The translations under genes were made by a program, and so were the position numbers. The notes under the pieces were generated by a model. That model was not told where the DNA came from, searched no databases, and was given only the letters and a program-made list of their open reading frames with translations. A DNA stretch of 64,000 bases from contig NZ_SDMK01000004.1 in NCBI RefSeq assembly GCF_004123295.1, forward strand, positions 310,001 to 374,000, given 5' to 3'. Positions 16,041 to 23,390 of this stretch are shown here, piece after piece (positions within the stretch are counted from its first letter, which is position 1; the number at the start of each line of letters is the position of its first letter). The stretch is from Silvibacterium dinghuense (GTDB taxonomy: Bacteria > Acidobacteriota > Terriglobia > Terriglobales > Acidobacteriaceae).

Positions 16041-17078
16041 TTATTTCAGCGTGGCAAGGTAGGCGGTGAGCTGATCCAGCTGTTCGTCGCTGAGCTTCAT
16101 CGCGGGCATCAGGGCGCCGGGCTTGATGCTGTCCGGGTCCTTGATCCACTGCCGGAGGTTCTTGGGGTTGTTCTCGATCACGCCGGAAGCCAGCGTGTCG
16201 CGGCTCGCCAGGTGGGTCAGATCCGGACCGTAACGGCCGGTCGCCGCCGTGCCTGCCACCGCGTGGCAGTTCATGCAGGCCTGCGTCTCAAACACCTGGC
16301 GGCCGGCGGCCACCGTCGGGTCCTGCACGCCGGGCTTCTGCTGATTCGCCACCCAGGCCTGGAACTGCTCGGGCGTATCCACATACACGCGCAGCAGCAT
16401 CAGCGCATGCTCGGCGCCGCAGAACTGCGCGCACTGGCCCTTGTAGAGGCCGGGATAGAGCGGGTCCATCCAAAGCTCGTTCGGATGATTGGGAATCAGG
16501 TCGGTCTTGCCGGAAAGCTGCGGCACCCAGTAGCTGTGGTCCACGTCGGCCGAAAGCAGCTTGAAGTAGGTAGGCTTGGGATCGGTCTTGCTCGAGAGCG
16601 GGATGTGCAGCTCATTGGCCGTCACGATACCCAGCTGCGGATAGCGGTACTCCCACCAGAACTGGTGGCCCACCACCGTCACATCGACCGCTTCCTTGGG
16701 CTTCGGTGCGTCCTGAATGGCGAAGATCATGCGCGCCGTGGTCAGGAAGAGCACCACCACGATCAGCACCGGGATCACCGTCCAGGCCAGCTCCACCTGC
16801 GTCGAACCGTAGATCTGCGCCGGCTCGCTCTTGTCGTCGTTCTTCCCCGCGCGATAGCGGAAGCAGACAAAGGCCATCAGGCCGCCGACCACCAGGAAGA
16901 TCGCGCCCGTGATCTCGAGCACGAAGTAGGACAGGCTCTGAATCTGCGCCGCCGGTGTCGATGCCGGCGCGTAAATACTAGGGGTAGCCTGCGGCCCCTC
17001 CGCAAGGGCAAGCGCGGTGCCGAAGAGCAGCAGCAGCGCAGCAACCACACCCTTCCTCAATTTCCAAAGCCGAAGCAT
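16041..17078 (-). CDS. coxB: Cytochrome c oxidase subunit II with cytochrome c domain (caa3 type)
   Basis: The 345-residue protein has a signal sequence and two membrane helices (SYFVLEITGAIFLVVGGLMA; LAWTVIPVLIVVVLFLTTA). The periplasmic CuA cupredoxin domain has ligands in DHSYWVPQ and CAQFCGAEHALM. A C-terminal cytochrome c domain follows (CMNCHAVAGTA, with Met in ALMPAMKLS). The fused haem defines a caa3-type oxidase. It is the first gene of a seven-gene operon. ATG 17078 follows GGAGAAAGG on the minus strand. The promoter must lie in the 106 bases up to the next gene. Confidence 0.96.
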   Translation of the reverse strand: MLRLWKLRKGVVAALLLLFGTALALAEGPQATPSIYAPASTPAAQIQSLSYFVLEITGAIFLVVGGLMAFVCFRYRAGKNDDKSEPAQIYGSTQVELAWTVIPVLIVVVLFLTTARMIFAIQDAPKPKEAVDVTVVGHQFWWEYRYPQLGIVTANELHIPLSSKTDPKPTYFKLLSADVDHSYWVPQLSGKTDLIPNHPNELWMDPLYPGLYKGQCAQFCGAEHALMLLRVYVDTPEQFQAWVANQQKPGVQDPTVAAGRQVFETQACMNCHAVAGTAATGRYGPDLTHLASRDTLASGVIENNPKNLRQWIKDPDSIKPGALMPAMKLSDEQLDQLTAYLATLK

Positions 17079-17184
17079 GACAGGTCCTTTCTCCCTAATA
17101 AAGATTCCCGGAGTTGACAGGTGGACGGAAAAAGTAGAGAGTAGCGCGAAAAATTATTTTATCAGTGAATCTTTATGCTGGCCC

Positions 17185-18312
17185 TCAGTCTGCCATCATT
17201 GCGGCCAGTTTCCTTACCCCCGCCGCCAGTCCGGCGAGGTTCATTCCCTGCGAAAAAGCCCGTATCGACGCCCTCTTCAGCAACGGCGAAGAGAGCAATT
17301 TATATCCACGATTCACATCGCTGTAAAACCATCGCGCACCCGAAGTCGAGAGCGCGAGATCGGCGCGCAGCTTCCGCGTGCGCTCCCGGAATTCCGCATG
17401 CGCATTCACGTCCGCGGACACCTCCGTACTCAGCGCAGCAGCAACAGCTCCCGCCGCAGCCTGGCCGCTGACAATCGCAAAATAAATGCCCTCGCCGGTC
17501 AGCGGATCGACAAAGCCGCCCGCATCGCCCACCAGAAAGATGCGCTCCGAAGCCGGCTGATGTCCACCCGCGCCGAAGCCCGCATACTGGCCCATCACCT
17601 CTTCCAGCATCGCGCTTCCGCAGCGATCGTGTACATAGGCCGACAGCCGGGCGCGATCGATCTTTTCATTCCGGTCATAAGAGTAGAGACCCACATTCAC
17701 GTGGTCCCCTTTCGGGAAAAACCAGCCGTACCCATCTCGCACCGGCGCAAAATCGAAAATAAGCTCATCGGCTTCGCGGCCGGAAACCGATATGCACGCC
17801 TCCAGCGCAAAGGCGCGCCAGAACCAGCGGCCTGCATCAGGATCGGTCATGCGCCGCACCTGGCTGTGCACGCCATCGGCCCCGATCAGAAAACGGGCGC
17901 AGAGCTCCTCGCCGTCCACGCGCACGCGGACGGTGTCGGCAGCCTCTTCGATCGACTCGATCGCGCGGATGCGCCGGAACTGCGCTCCCGCGGCCACGGT
18001 CTGCTCGAAGCAGAAGGCATCCAGCTCTTTGCGGACGGTCATAAAACAATAGTCTGCCCGCCGGCGGAGAACCGTGCGGTGATCGCCGTCACGTTCGATG
18101 GTAAGAGCATGGAGCCGCTGCCGGATCACCGGGTCCACGGAGTAGCGCAGCGCCTCGACCGTCTTGGTCGTGAGTCCGCCGGCACAGGCCTTAGGGCGGG
18201 GAAATTCCGCCCGGTCGAGCAGCAGCACGGCATGGCCGGCAAGGGCGAGGTCATAAGCCGCGGCGCAGCCGGCAGGGCCGGCGCCCACGATCATTGCGTC
18301 CCAAATCTTCAT
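17185..18312 (-). CDS. Geranylgeranyl reductase family FAD-dependent oxidoreductase
   Basis: The 375-residue protein opens with the Rossmann FAD site MIVGAGPAGCAAAYDLALAG and has the second FAD motif FLVGDAGGFVDPLTGEGIY. The segment PRPKACAGGLTTKTVEAL is characteristic of the geranylgeranyl reductase family. Members saturate double bonds of isoprenoid chains (menaquinone side chain, lipids, chlorophyll phytyl) or act as halogenase-like monooxygenases. ATG 18312 is chosen because further upstream codons lie in repeat DNA, and AAGGAG sits about 8 bases before it on the minus strand (from ggcaaggagtcc, read in complement, this is weak). The substrate is not clear; a link to respiratory quinones is possible given the neighbouring oxidase operon. 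Confidence 0.8.
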   Translation of the reverse strand: MKIWDAMIVGAGPAGCAAAYDLALAGHAVLLLDRAEFPRPKACAGGLTTKTVEALRYSVDPVIRQRLHALTIERDGDHRTVLRRRADYCFMTVRKELDAFCFEQTVAAGAQFRRIRAIESIEEAADTVRVRVDGEELCARFLIGADGVHSQVRRMTDPDAGRWFWRAFALEACISVSGREADELIFDFAPVRDGYGWFFPKGDHVNVGLYSYDRNEKIDRARLSAYVHDRCGSAMLEEVMGQYAGFGAGGHQPASERIFLVGDAGGFVDPLTGEGIYFAIVSGQAAAGAVAAALSTEVSADVNAHAEFRERTRKLRADLALSTSGARWFYSDVNRGYKLLSSPLLKRASIRAFSQGMNLAGLAAGVRKLAAMMAD

Positions 18313-18503
18313 GAATGGCAAGGAGTCCACCTCTATTGTCGCAAATCTCCCGCACCCTTTGGTCGCGATCCGGCATGGCGGCCCATCCAAGCCCGGGTGC
18401 CCCATCTATGACAGACACGTGGTCATGGGTGGGTCTCACACCGATCCAAAAGCAAGAAAAGGAACCCCACGTCTCGATTCCGGGACACAGGAGCCACGGA
18501 CCT
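18313..18503. repeat. Eroded E and C hairpins with an A fragment
   Basis: An A fragment is at about 18350-18372. An eroded E hairpin covers 18399-18437 (catctatgac and gtcatgggtgggtctcac). A C remnant lies at 18467-18486. The block leads directly into a full D element. Confidence 0.6.
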
Positions 18504-18720
18504 CAGGGCGTATCCACCTATTGCTCAAGCAGGGACCTGTCATTTCGACCGGAGCAGGACTGTTTTCCAGTTCTGCGAAGTGGAGAAACCTGCGGTTTCC
18601 TGCCCGGACAGGCGCAAACCGCAGGTCCCTCCGCTGCACTCGCCTGCGGCTCGCTTCGGTCGGGATGACAAGGCAGGGGTAAGTTTTTACTTCCTATGCT
18701 TCTCTATGTGGATACAACCG
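18504..18720. repeat. D element, full length
   Basis: The element opens with cagggcgtatccacctattg and closes with tctctatgtggatacaacc. Inside, gtcatttcgaccggagcagg and gaaacctgcggtttcc on the left face aaaccgcaggtccctcc and cttcggtcgggatgac on the right. The orientation is opposite to the copy at 9239. It lies between the reductase gene (start side) and the glyoxalase-fold gene. Confidence 0.8.
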
Positions 18721-18771
18721 GACAAAAGCTCAGCACCGATCGAATTTTCGGCGTGGTACAACACTGGTACT

Positions 18772-19773
18772 GTGCGGCGTCTCTCATGGAACCCGAACAA
18801 TTCCGGATCGCGACCAACGGAAGCGAAGGCGCGAAGCGCGGACGCCTGGACGACCAGTCCCCGAAGGCCATTCACCCTGCTCGTCCTCGCCTGCATCGGA
18901 TTTCTCTGCGGCGGATCGCTGCCCGTGCGGGCGCAGACCGCCTCCGGGGAACCCGCCGCAGCCATCGGCAAAGTCGCAGTCGCGCCGCAGTATGACTCGA
19001 CGCACGTCTACGTGGCTCCGGACGATGCGGATGCCTTCGTCAAAAGCTTTCTCGGAACCTTCGGAGGAAAGAGCACGCCGCAGGTGATCGTGACCGTGAC
19101 GCCGACCCCGAGCCGGACCAGCTCGCAACTATTACAGACCCCGGTGGGCATGATTTCCCTGTTTGGCTTCCGCACGCCGATCCCGGTTCCCTTCGGAAGC
19201 GAGCGCAACGGCTATCTGGTCACCGACATGGATACGGCCATCCGCAAGGCGCGCGCCGCGGGAGCCGATGTCCTGGTGACACCCTTCCCGGACGCCATCG
19301 GAGTGGACGCCATCGTGCAGTGGCCGGGCGGCGTCAACATGCAGCTCTACTGGCACACGAAAGCGCCCTCTTATCCGCCGCTGCCCCACATTCCGGAGAA
19401 CCGGGTCTACGTTTCCGAAGATCGGGCCGCAAGCTTCGTGACCGCCTTCCTGCAATTCTCCGGCGGACACGTGGACTCGGATGAAAAGGTTCCCGGCAGC
19501 GTCATCGGCAAAACCGATGGCACCATTCGCCGCATCCGCATCACATCGGATTTCGGAAAGATGGTCGTCTTCGTCACCGATGGCCATCTCGTCTATCCCT
19601 ACGGAGCGGAGACGACCGGCTATGAGGTGGACGACCTTCCGGCCACGCTGACGAAAGCGCAGGCGCAAGGCGTCACCGTGCTGGCCGCTCCCGCAGCGAT
19701 CGATGGCCGGAAGAGCGCCATGGTGCGCTTTCCCGGCGGATACGTCGCAGAGATACATCAGACAAATCCCTGA
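18772..19773 (+). CDS. Secreted protein with two glyoxalase-fold (VOC) domains
   Basis: After an export signal (PFTLLVLACIGFLCGGSLPVRA) come two related halves of about 130 residues. The first starts DSTHVYVAPDDADAFVKSFLG and ends GGVNMQLYWHTK; the second starts NRVYVSEDRAASFVTAFLQF and ends GGYVAEIHQTNP. This is the paired beta-alpha-beta3 pattern of glyoxalase/bleomycin-resistance proteins. An enzyme activity cannot be assigned; metal-ligand Glu/His at the ends of each half are partly kept. The start is unclear: the only in-frame ATG nearby is 18706, at the end of a D element, and GTG 18772 is given here. Either way about 30 residues before the signal are encoded by an A repeat (18804-18861), giving an odd Arg-rich leader. 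Confidence 0.62.
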   Translation: MRRLSWNPNNSGSRPTEAKARSADAWTTSPRRPFTLLVLACIGFLCGGSLPVRAQTASGEPAAAIGKVAVAPQYDSTHVYVAPDDADAFVKSFLGTFGGKSTPQVIVTVTPTPSRTSSQLLQTPVGMISLFGFRTPIPVPFGSERNGYLVTDMDTAIRKARAAGADVLVTPFPDAIGVDAIVQWPGGVNMQLYWHTKAPSYPPLPHIPENRVYVSEDRAASFVTAFLQFSGGHVDSDEKVPGSVIGKTDGTIRRIRITSDFGKMVVFVTDGHLVYPYGAETTGYEVDDLPATLTKAQAQGVTVLAAPAAIDGRKSAMVRFPGGYVAEIHQTNP

Positions 19774-20158
19774 AGCCGAAGCACGCGCCACGCCCAGCCC
19801 TCACAGCCACCGGCGTGTAGGGGGATAGGGTGTAGAAAAATCCTCGGACACGATTCGTCGCGAGGACAAGCACGAGGCAAAGCCGAGGACAGGATTCGCC
19901 ACGGATTTCAGAATCGGGGTTCGTGCCCTCCCGCCCAGGCGAAGCGTGGACGGGCACCCGGCACCTAGAGATTGTGGCGGGAGGGCATCCCCCCACATCT
20001 CAAAGGCGAGACGTGGGGCACCCGGATTCTTATTCTGTTTAAGAGAACAACCTCGAATCGCGACCAGCGGGAGCACCGTGCGAAGCCAAAGGCCGGGACG
20101 GCCAGTCCCACGACCAGCGGGAGCGCGGCGCGAAGCGCAGACGCCTGGACGGCCAGTC
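19774..20158. repeat. Repeat mosaic G-B-C-A-A
   Basis: A G tract is at 19815-19838, a B hairpin at 19926-19960 (cccgcccaggc and gcgtggacggg), a C hairpin at 19998-20031 and two reverse A units at 20056-20158. The last A unit reaches the TAG stop of the GntR gene, so that the minus strand reads tag-gactggccgtcc. The piece 19840-19915 has no recognisable feature. Confidence 0.78.
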
Positions 20159-20962
20159 CTACTCGATCGTCGTCACCGGCACGCGGATCGACGCGCGATA
20201 GCGGTCGCCGCGGTAGCGTGAGACGGCCGCCTCGATGGGCGACTCCTGGGTCGTCATAATGACGCGGGTAATCGAGAGCACGCAGGCGCGGCGCGGAATG
20301 GTCAGCATCTCTGCCTCGTCCGCTGTGGCGTGCAGCGCTTCGATCGTCTCATCGGCATAGCCCACGCGCACGCCGTAGCGGTCGCGCAGCGCCTGGTAGA
20401 GCGAGTGCTGGGCGAAGTCGATGCGCTCCAGGCCGGGAAAGTGGAGCAGCGGAATGTTCGACTCCTCGATGGCCATGGGGATGCCGTCGGCCAGGCGCAG
20501 ACGGCGCAGGCGCAGGATGCGGTCCGTGCTCTTGAGCTTCAGCTTCTCGGCCAGGCCGGGATCGCTGGCCTCGATCACAGCCTGCTCGAGGAGCCGCGAG
20601 CTGGCCTTGAAGCCGCGCTGGCGCATGTCCTCGGTAAAGCCCTGCAGATGCATGATGTTCTTGTCCAGCTTGGGACGGGTGACGAAGGTGCCGCGGCCCT
20701 TTTCGCTGAAGGCGTAGCCCTTCATCTTGAGACCGTGCAGCGCCTGCCGCGCGGTCATGCGGCTCACCTGGTACTGGCGTGAGAGCTCCTCTTCGGAGGC
20801 CAAAGGATCGCCTTCAGAAAGCTGGCCGGACTGGATCTGCTCCATCAGCGCGCGCTCGATCTGGTAGTAGAGGGGGATGAAGCCATTCTTGTCGAGCGGA
20901 TGGATGGGAGCAGGCTGCTGGGCCTGCTGCACCGGCGAGGGCGTGTTATGGCTCTTGGGCAC
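20159..20962 (-). CDS. GntR family regulator, HutC/NagR type with UTRA domain
   Basis: The 267-residue protein has a GntR winged helix (LYYQIERALMEQIQSGQL, then EELSRQYQVSRMTARQALHG) and a C-terminal UTRA ligand domain (TDRILRLRRLRLADGIPMAIE and YAHDE-like contacts). Relatives such as NagR and DasR sense phosphorylated amino sugars and repress sugar uptake and catabolism. GTG 20962 is preferred because AAGAAGGA precedes it by 8 bases; ATG 21037 is an in-frame alternative that would add 25 residues. It is divergent from nanE, and a perfect HutC-type site lies before the SIS gene at 21954. This fits a local repressor of the amino-sugar genes. Confidence 0.85.
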   Translation of the reverse strand: MPKSHNTPSPVQQAQQPAPIHPLDKNGFIPLYYQIERALMEQIQSGQLSEGDPLASEEELSRQYQVSRMTARQALHGLKMKGYAFSEKGRGTFVTRPKLDKNIMHLQGFTEDMRQRGFKASSRLLEQAVIEASDPGLAEKLKLKSTDRILRLRRLRLADGIPMAIEESNIPLLHFPGLERIDFAQHSLYQALRDRYGVRVGYADETIEALHATADEAEMLTIPRRACVLSITRVIMTTQESPIEAAVSRYRGDRYRASIRVPVTTIE

Positions 20963-21092
20963 GTCGTTGATCCTTCTTCCCGGGGATACGGATACGGCAA
21001 CTTCCTGATACGACGAATACGAACTTCGCAACGGCATACAGCTAAGATGGAACCTGTGGCCGGCGCGTTTTTATGCAGACGAAACGGCACGC

Positions 21093-21809
21093 GTGGAGGA
21101 CCCCATTCCGCATTCTGCCTTCCCTGCTTCCCTGCGCGGCACCTTGATTGTCTCCTGTCAGGCAGCGCCCGGCGATCCGCTCGACCACACCGACACCCTG
21201 CGCCGGCTGGCCATCTCGGCCCTGCGCGGCGGCGCGGCCGGACTGCGCGCCAACGGCGCCGAGCAGATTGCCGCCTTTCGCGCCGAGACCGATCGGCCGA
21301 TCCTCGGCATTCTCAAAAAATACGTGGACGGCGAAGTCGCCATCACGCCCGATTTCGCCTCTGCCCGCGCGGTAGCCGAAGCCGGAGCCGACGTCGTCGC
21401 ACTGGACTGCACGGCACGCCGCCTCACCGCCGAAGAGCCGTGGCCCGGGCTGGTGCGGCGCATTCATGACGAGCTGCAGAAGCCCGTCCTGGCCGATATC
21501 GCAACCCTCGCCGAGGCTGAAGCCGCCGTCCAGGCCGGAGCCGATGCCGTGGCCACCACGCTCTACGGCTTCACACCGGAGACGCGCGGCGCGCGCGCCG
21601 TGAACTGGGAGCTGGTGGAAGCGATGGTCGCGCAAACCGGCGTGCCGGTCGTCGTCGAAGGCCACATCAGCCGCCCGGAGGAGGTGCGGCGCGCGCTCGA
21701 TCTCGGCGCCTGGGCCGTGGTCGTGGGCTCGGCCATCACCCGTCCGGAAACGATTACTGCGCGGTTCTGTCAGGCCATCCATGAAGGTTCCGGTCATTCC
21801 CGCTTCTGA
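21093..21809 (+). CDS. nanE: N-acetylmannosamine-6-phosphate 2-epimerase
   Basis: The 238-residue TIM-barrel protein matches NanE along its length. It has LRGTLIVSCQAAPGDPLDHTD at the start, the catalytic-lysine region ILGILKKYV, the strand ADVVALDCTARR, then VVVEGHISRPEEVRRAL with the catalytic glutamate, and GAWAVVVGSAITRPETIT at the phosphate site. It converts ManNAc-6-P to GlcNAc-6-P in sialic acid or ManNAc use. The start codon is GTG (21093); no good ribosome site is seen. It is divergent from the GntR regulator and followed, after an operator, by the SIS isomerase. Confidence 0.9.
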   Translation: MEDPIPHSAFPASLRGTLIVSCQAAPGDPLDHTDTLRRLAISALRGGAAGLRANGAEQIAAFRAETDRPILGILKKYVDGEVAITPDFASARAVAEAGADVVALDCTARRLTAEEPWPGLVRRIHDELQKPVLADIATLAEAEAAVQAGADAVATTLYGFTPETRGARAVNWELVEAMVAQTGVPVVVEGHISRPEEVRRALDLGAWAVVVGSAITRPETITARFCQAIHEGSGHSRF

Positions 21810-22121
21810 GGCTGTTCGCAGAGGCACCCCGATGCTTCTTTTCGCTTGAGGGACGTACAAACCCTCATTCCGCGACCAACGGGAGCACATGCCGAAAGCG
21901 GCCCGCTCTGCGCGAAGCAGCTTCCTCCTCTTGTATCGTCTGGAAGGTAACTTGTCTATACATCATGGTACCTTGAAGAAGAATTCCTGCTCTGGCCCGG
22001 CTTGCGCGGTTCTGGTCCCCTGCACTTCATCTGCGGATACGGGATCGGACAGGGTCTGGTTCCGGCCAAAGCAGCAGGAATTGCGAAAATACTGAAAAGA
22101 TCACTGAGGAAGGCCGAATCT
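21810..22121. repeat. Spacer with A unit and operator region
   Basis: A degenerate reverse A unit is at about 21871-21930 (cgcgaccaacgggagcacatgccgaaagcgg). The rest is upstream DNA of the SIS gene, including a HutC-type operator at 21952-21963 and the ribosome site gaggaagg at 22106-22113. The piece 21965-22100 holds no recognisable gene. Confidence 0.65.
21952..21963. promoter_or_regulatory. HutC/NagR-type GntR operator
   Basis: The core gtctatac (21954-21961) within ttgtctatacat fits the GTMTAKAC palindrome known for the HutC subfamily of GntR regulators exactly. It lies 160 bases before the SIS isomerase and after the nanE stop. The divergent GntR/UTRA gene nearby is the natural binder. 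Confidence 0.6.
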
Positions 22122-23240
22122 ATGTCCCGCAATTTCCCGCACGCGATGTTGAAGGAGATCTACGAGCAGCCGCAGGCGCTGGCTGAGACCGTTGCCCGCT
22201 ATGCTCCCGGCGGCCAGCTTGCCGCAGACGCCTTCCCCGGCATCGCCGAGACCTTTCGCGGACGCCAGCGGCTGGTGATTGCCGCCTCCGGCTCGAGCCG
22301 TCATGCCGGCCTCTCCGGCGAAATCATGCTCGAGGACTACGCCGGCCTTGCTGTCGACGTGGAATACGCCAGCGAGTACTGCTACCGCTCGACCCACACC
22401 CTGCACGATCCTGCCGTGCTGGTCATCTCGCAGTCGGGCGAAACCGCCGACACGCTCGCAGCTCTCCGCGAAGCCAAAGCGCGCGGACTGAAGACCGCCG
22501 CCATCACCAACAACGCCGGATCGACCATGGCCCGCGAGGCCGACTCGTCGCTGCCGACCATCGCCGGCAAGGAAAAGGCCGTCCCGGCCACCAAGAGCTA
22601 CACCACGCAGCTCACCGTGCTGTATCTGCTCTCGCTCTACGTGGCGCGCCTGAATGGCCGCATGACCGCGCCGACCGTCTCCGCGCACCTCGATCAGCTG
22701 AGCCGCCTGCCGGGCCTGCTCGAAGCAGCGCTGCCGGCGTGGGAAGAAAAGGTCGCGAAGATCGCCGAAGACCTCAAGGACTCGAAGCAGTTCCTCTACC
22801 TGGGCCGCGCCGTCCATTACCCCATTGCCCGCGAAGGCGCGCTGAAGCTGAAGGAATCGGCTTACATGCAGGCCGAGGGCTATCCCGCAGGCGAGCTCAA
22901 GCACGGCCCCAATGCGCTGGTCACCGCCGACGCTCCGCTCGTCGTGCTCGCAACCAGGGACGAGGCCGATCCCGACTCCGTGCTGCGCTACCAGAAGACC
23001 GTGCAGCTGATGCGCGACATGAAGGCGCAGGGCGCAACCCTCTTCGCCATCGTGACCGAAGGCGACAAGGAAGCCGCCGCACTCGCCAAGCACTTCATCG
23101 AGGTGCCCGCAGTCGACGAGTTCCTGCTGCCCATCCTCGAAGTGGTGCCCTTCCAGCTCTTCGCCTACTTCACCGCCATCGAACACGGCGTGAACGTCGA
23201 CAGCCCGCGCAACCTGGTCAAGGCCGTCGTCGCGGAGTAA
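22122..23240 (+). CDS. Double-SIS sugar isomerase/deaminase, GlmS isomerase-half type
   Basis: The 372-residue protein contains two SIS domains and no glutaminase domain. SIS1 carries VIAASGSSRHAG and LVISQSGETADTLAAL; SIS2 carries FLYLGRAVHYPIAREGALKLKE. Also present are GYPAGELKHGPNALV and the C-terminal EHGVNVDSPRNLVKAVVAE, both as in the isomerase half of GlmS. Such stand-alone proteins (NagB-II type) usually deaminate glucosamine-6-P to fructose-6-P and ammonia in catabolism. ATG 22122 follows gaggaagg. With nanE and the GntR gene it would complete a route from ManNAc-6-P or GlcNAc-6-P to glycolysis; a GlcNAc-6-P deacetylase is not in the window. Confidence 0.85.
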   Translation: MSRNFPHAMLKEIYEQPQALAETVARYAPGGQLAADAFPGIAETFRGRQRLVIAASGSSRHAGLSGEIMLEDYAGLAVDVEYASEYCYRSTHTLHDPAVLVISQSGETADTLAALREAKARGLKTAAITNNAGSTMAREADSSLPTIAGKEKAVPATKSYTTQLTVLYLLSLYVARLNGRMTAPTVSAHLDQLSRLPGLLEAALPAWEEKVAKIAEDLKDSKQFLYLGRAVHYPIAREGALKLKESAYMQAEGYPAGELKHGPNALVTADAPLVVLATRDEADPDSVLRYQKTVQLMRDMKAQGATLFAIVTEGDKEAAALAKHFIEVPAVDEFLLPILEVVPFQLFAYFTAIEHGVNVDSPRNLVKAVVAE

Positions 23241-23390
23241 GCGGATACGGTGCCGGGTGGTCCACTCAAGCCTGCCGTTGGCTTGAGTAGGGGCGAATGA
23301 TCTCCAAAGCGCTGTCATCCCGACCGCAGCGAGCCAAAGGCGAGCGCAGTGGAGGGACCTGCGGTTTTATTCAGCCGCTCACCCCACGCA
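23241..23390. repeat. F hairpin and D fragment
   Basis: An F hairpin lies at 23260-23290 (ccactcaagcctgccgttggcttgagtagg). A D half-element covers about 23310-23367 (gctgtcatcccgaccgcagcg and gtggagggacctgcggttt). The block separates two convergent genes. Confidence 0.7.
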
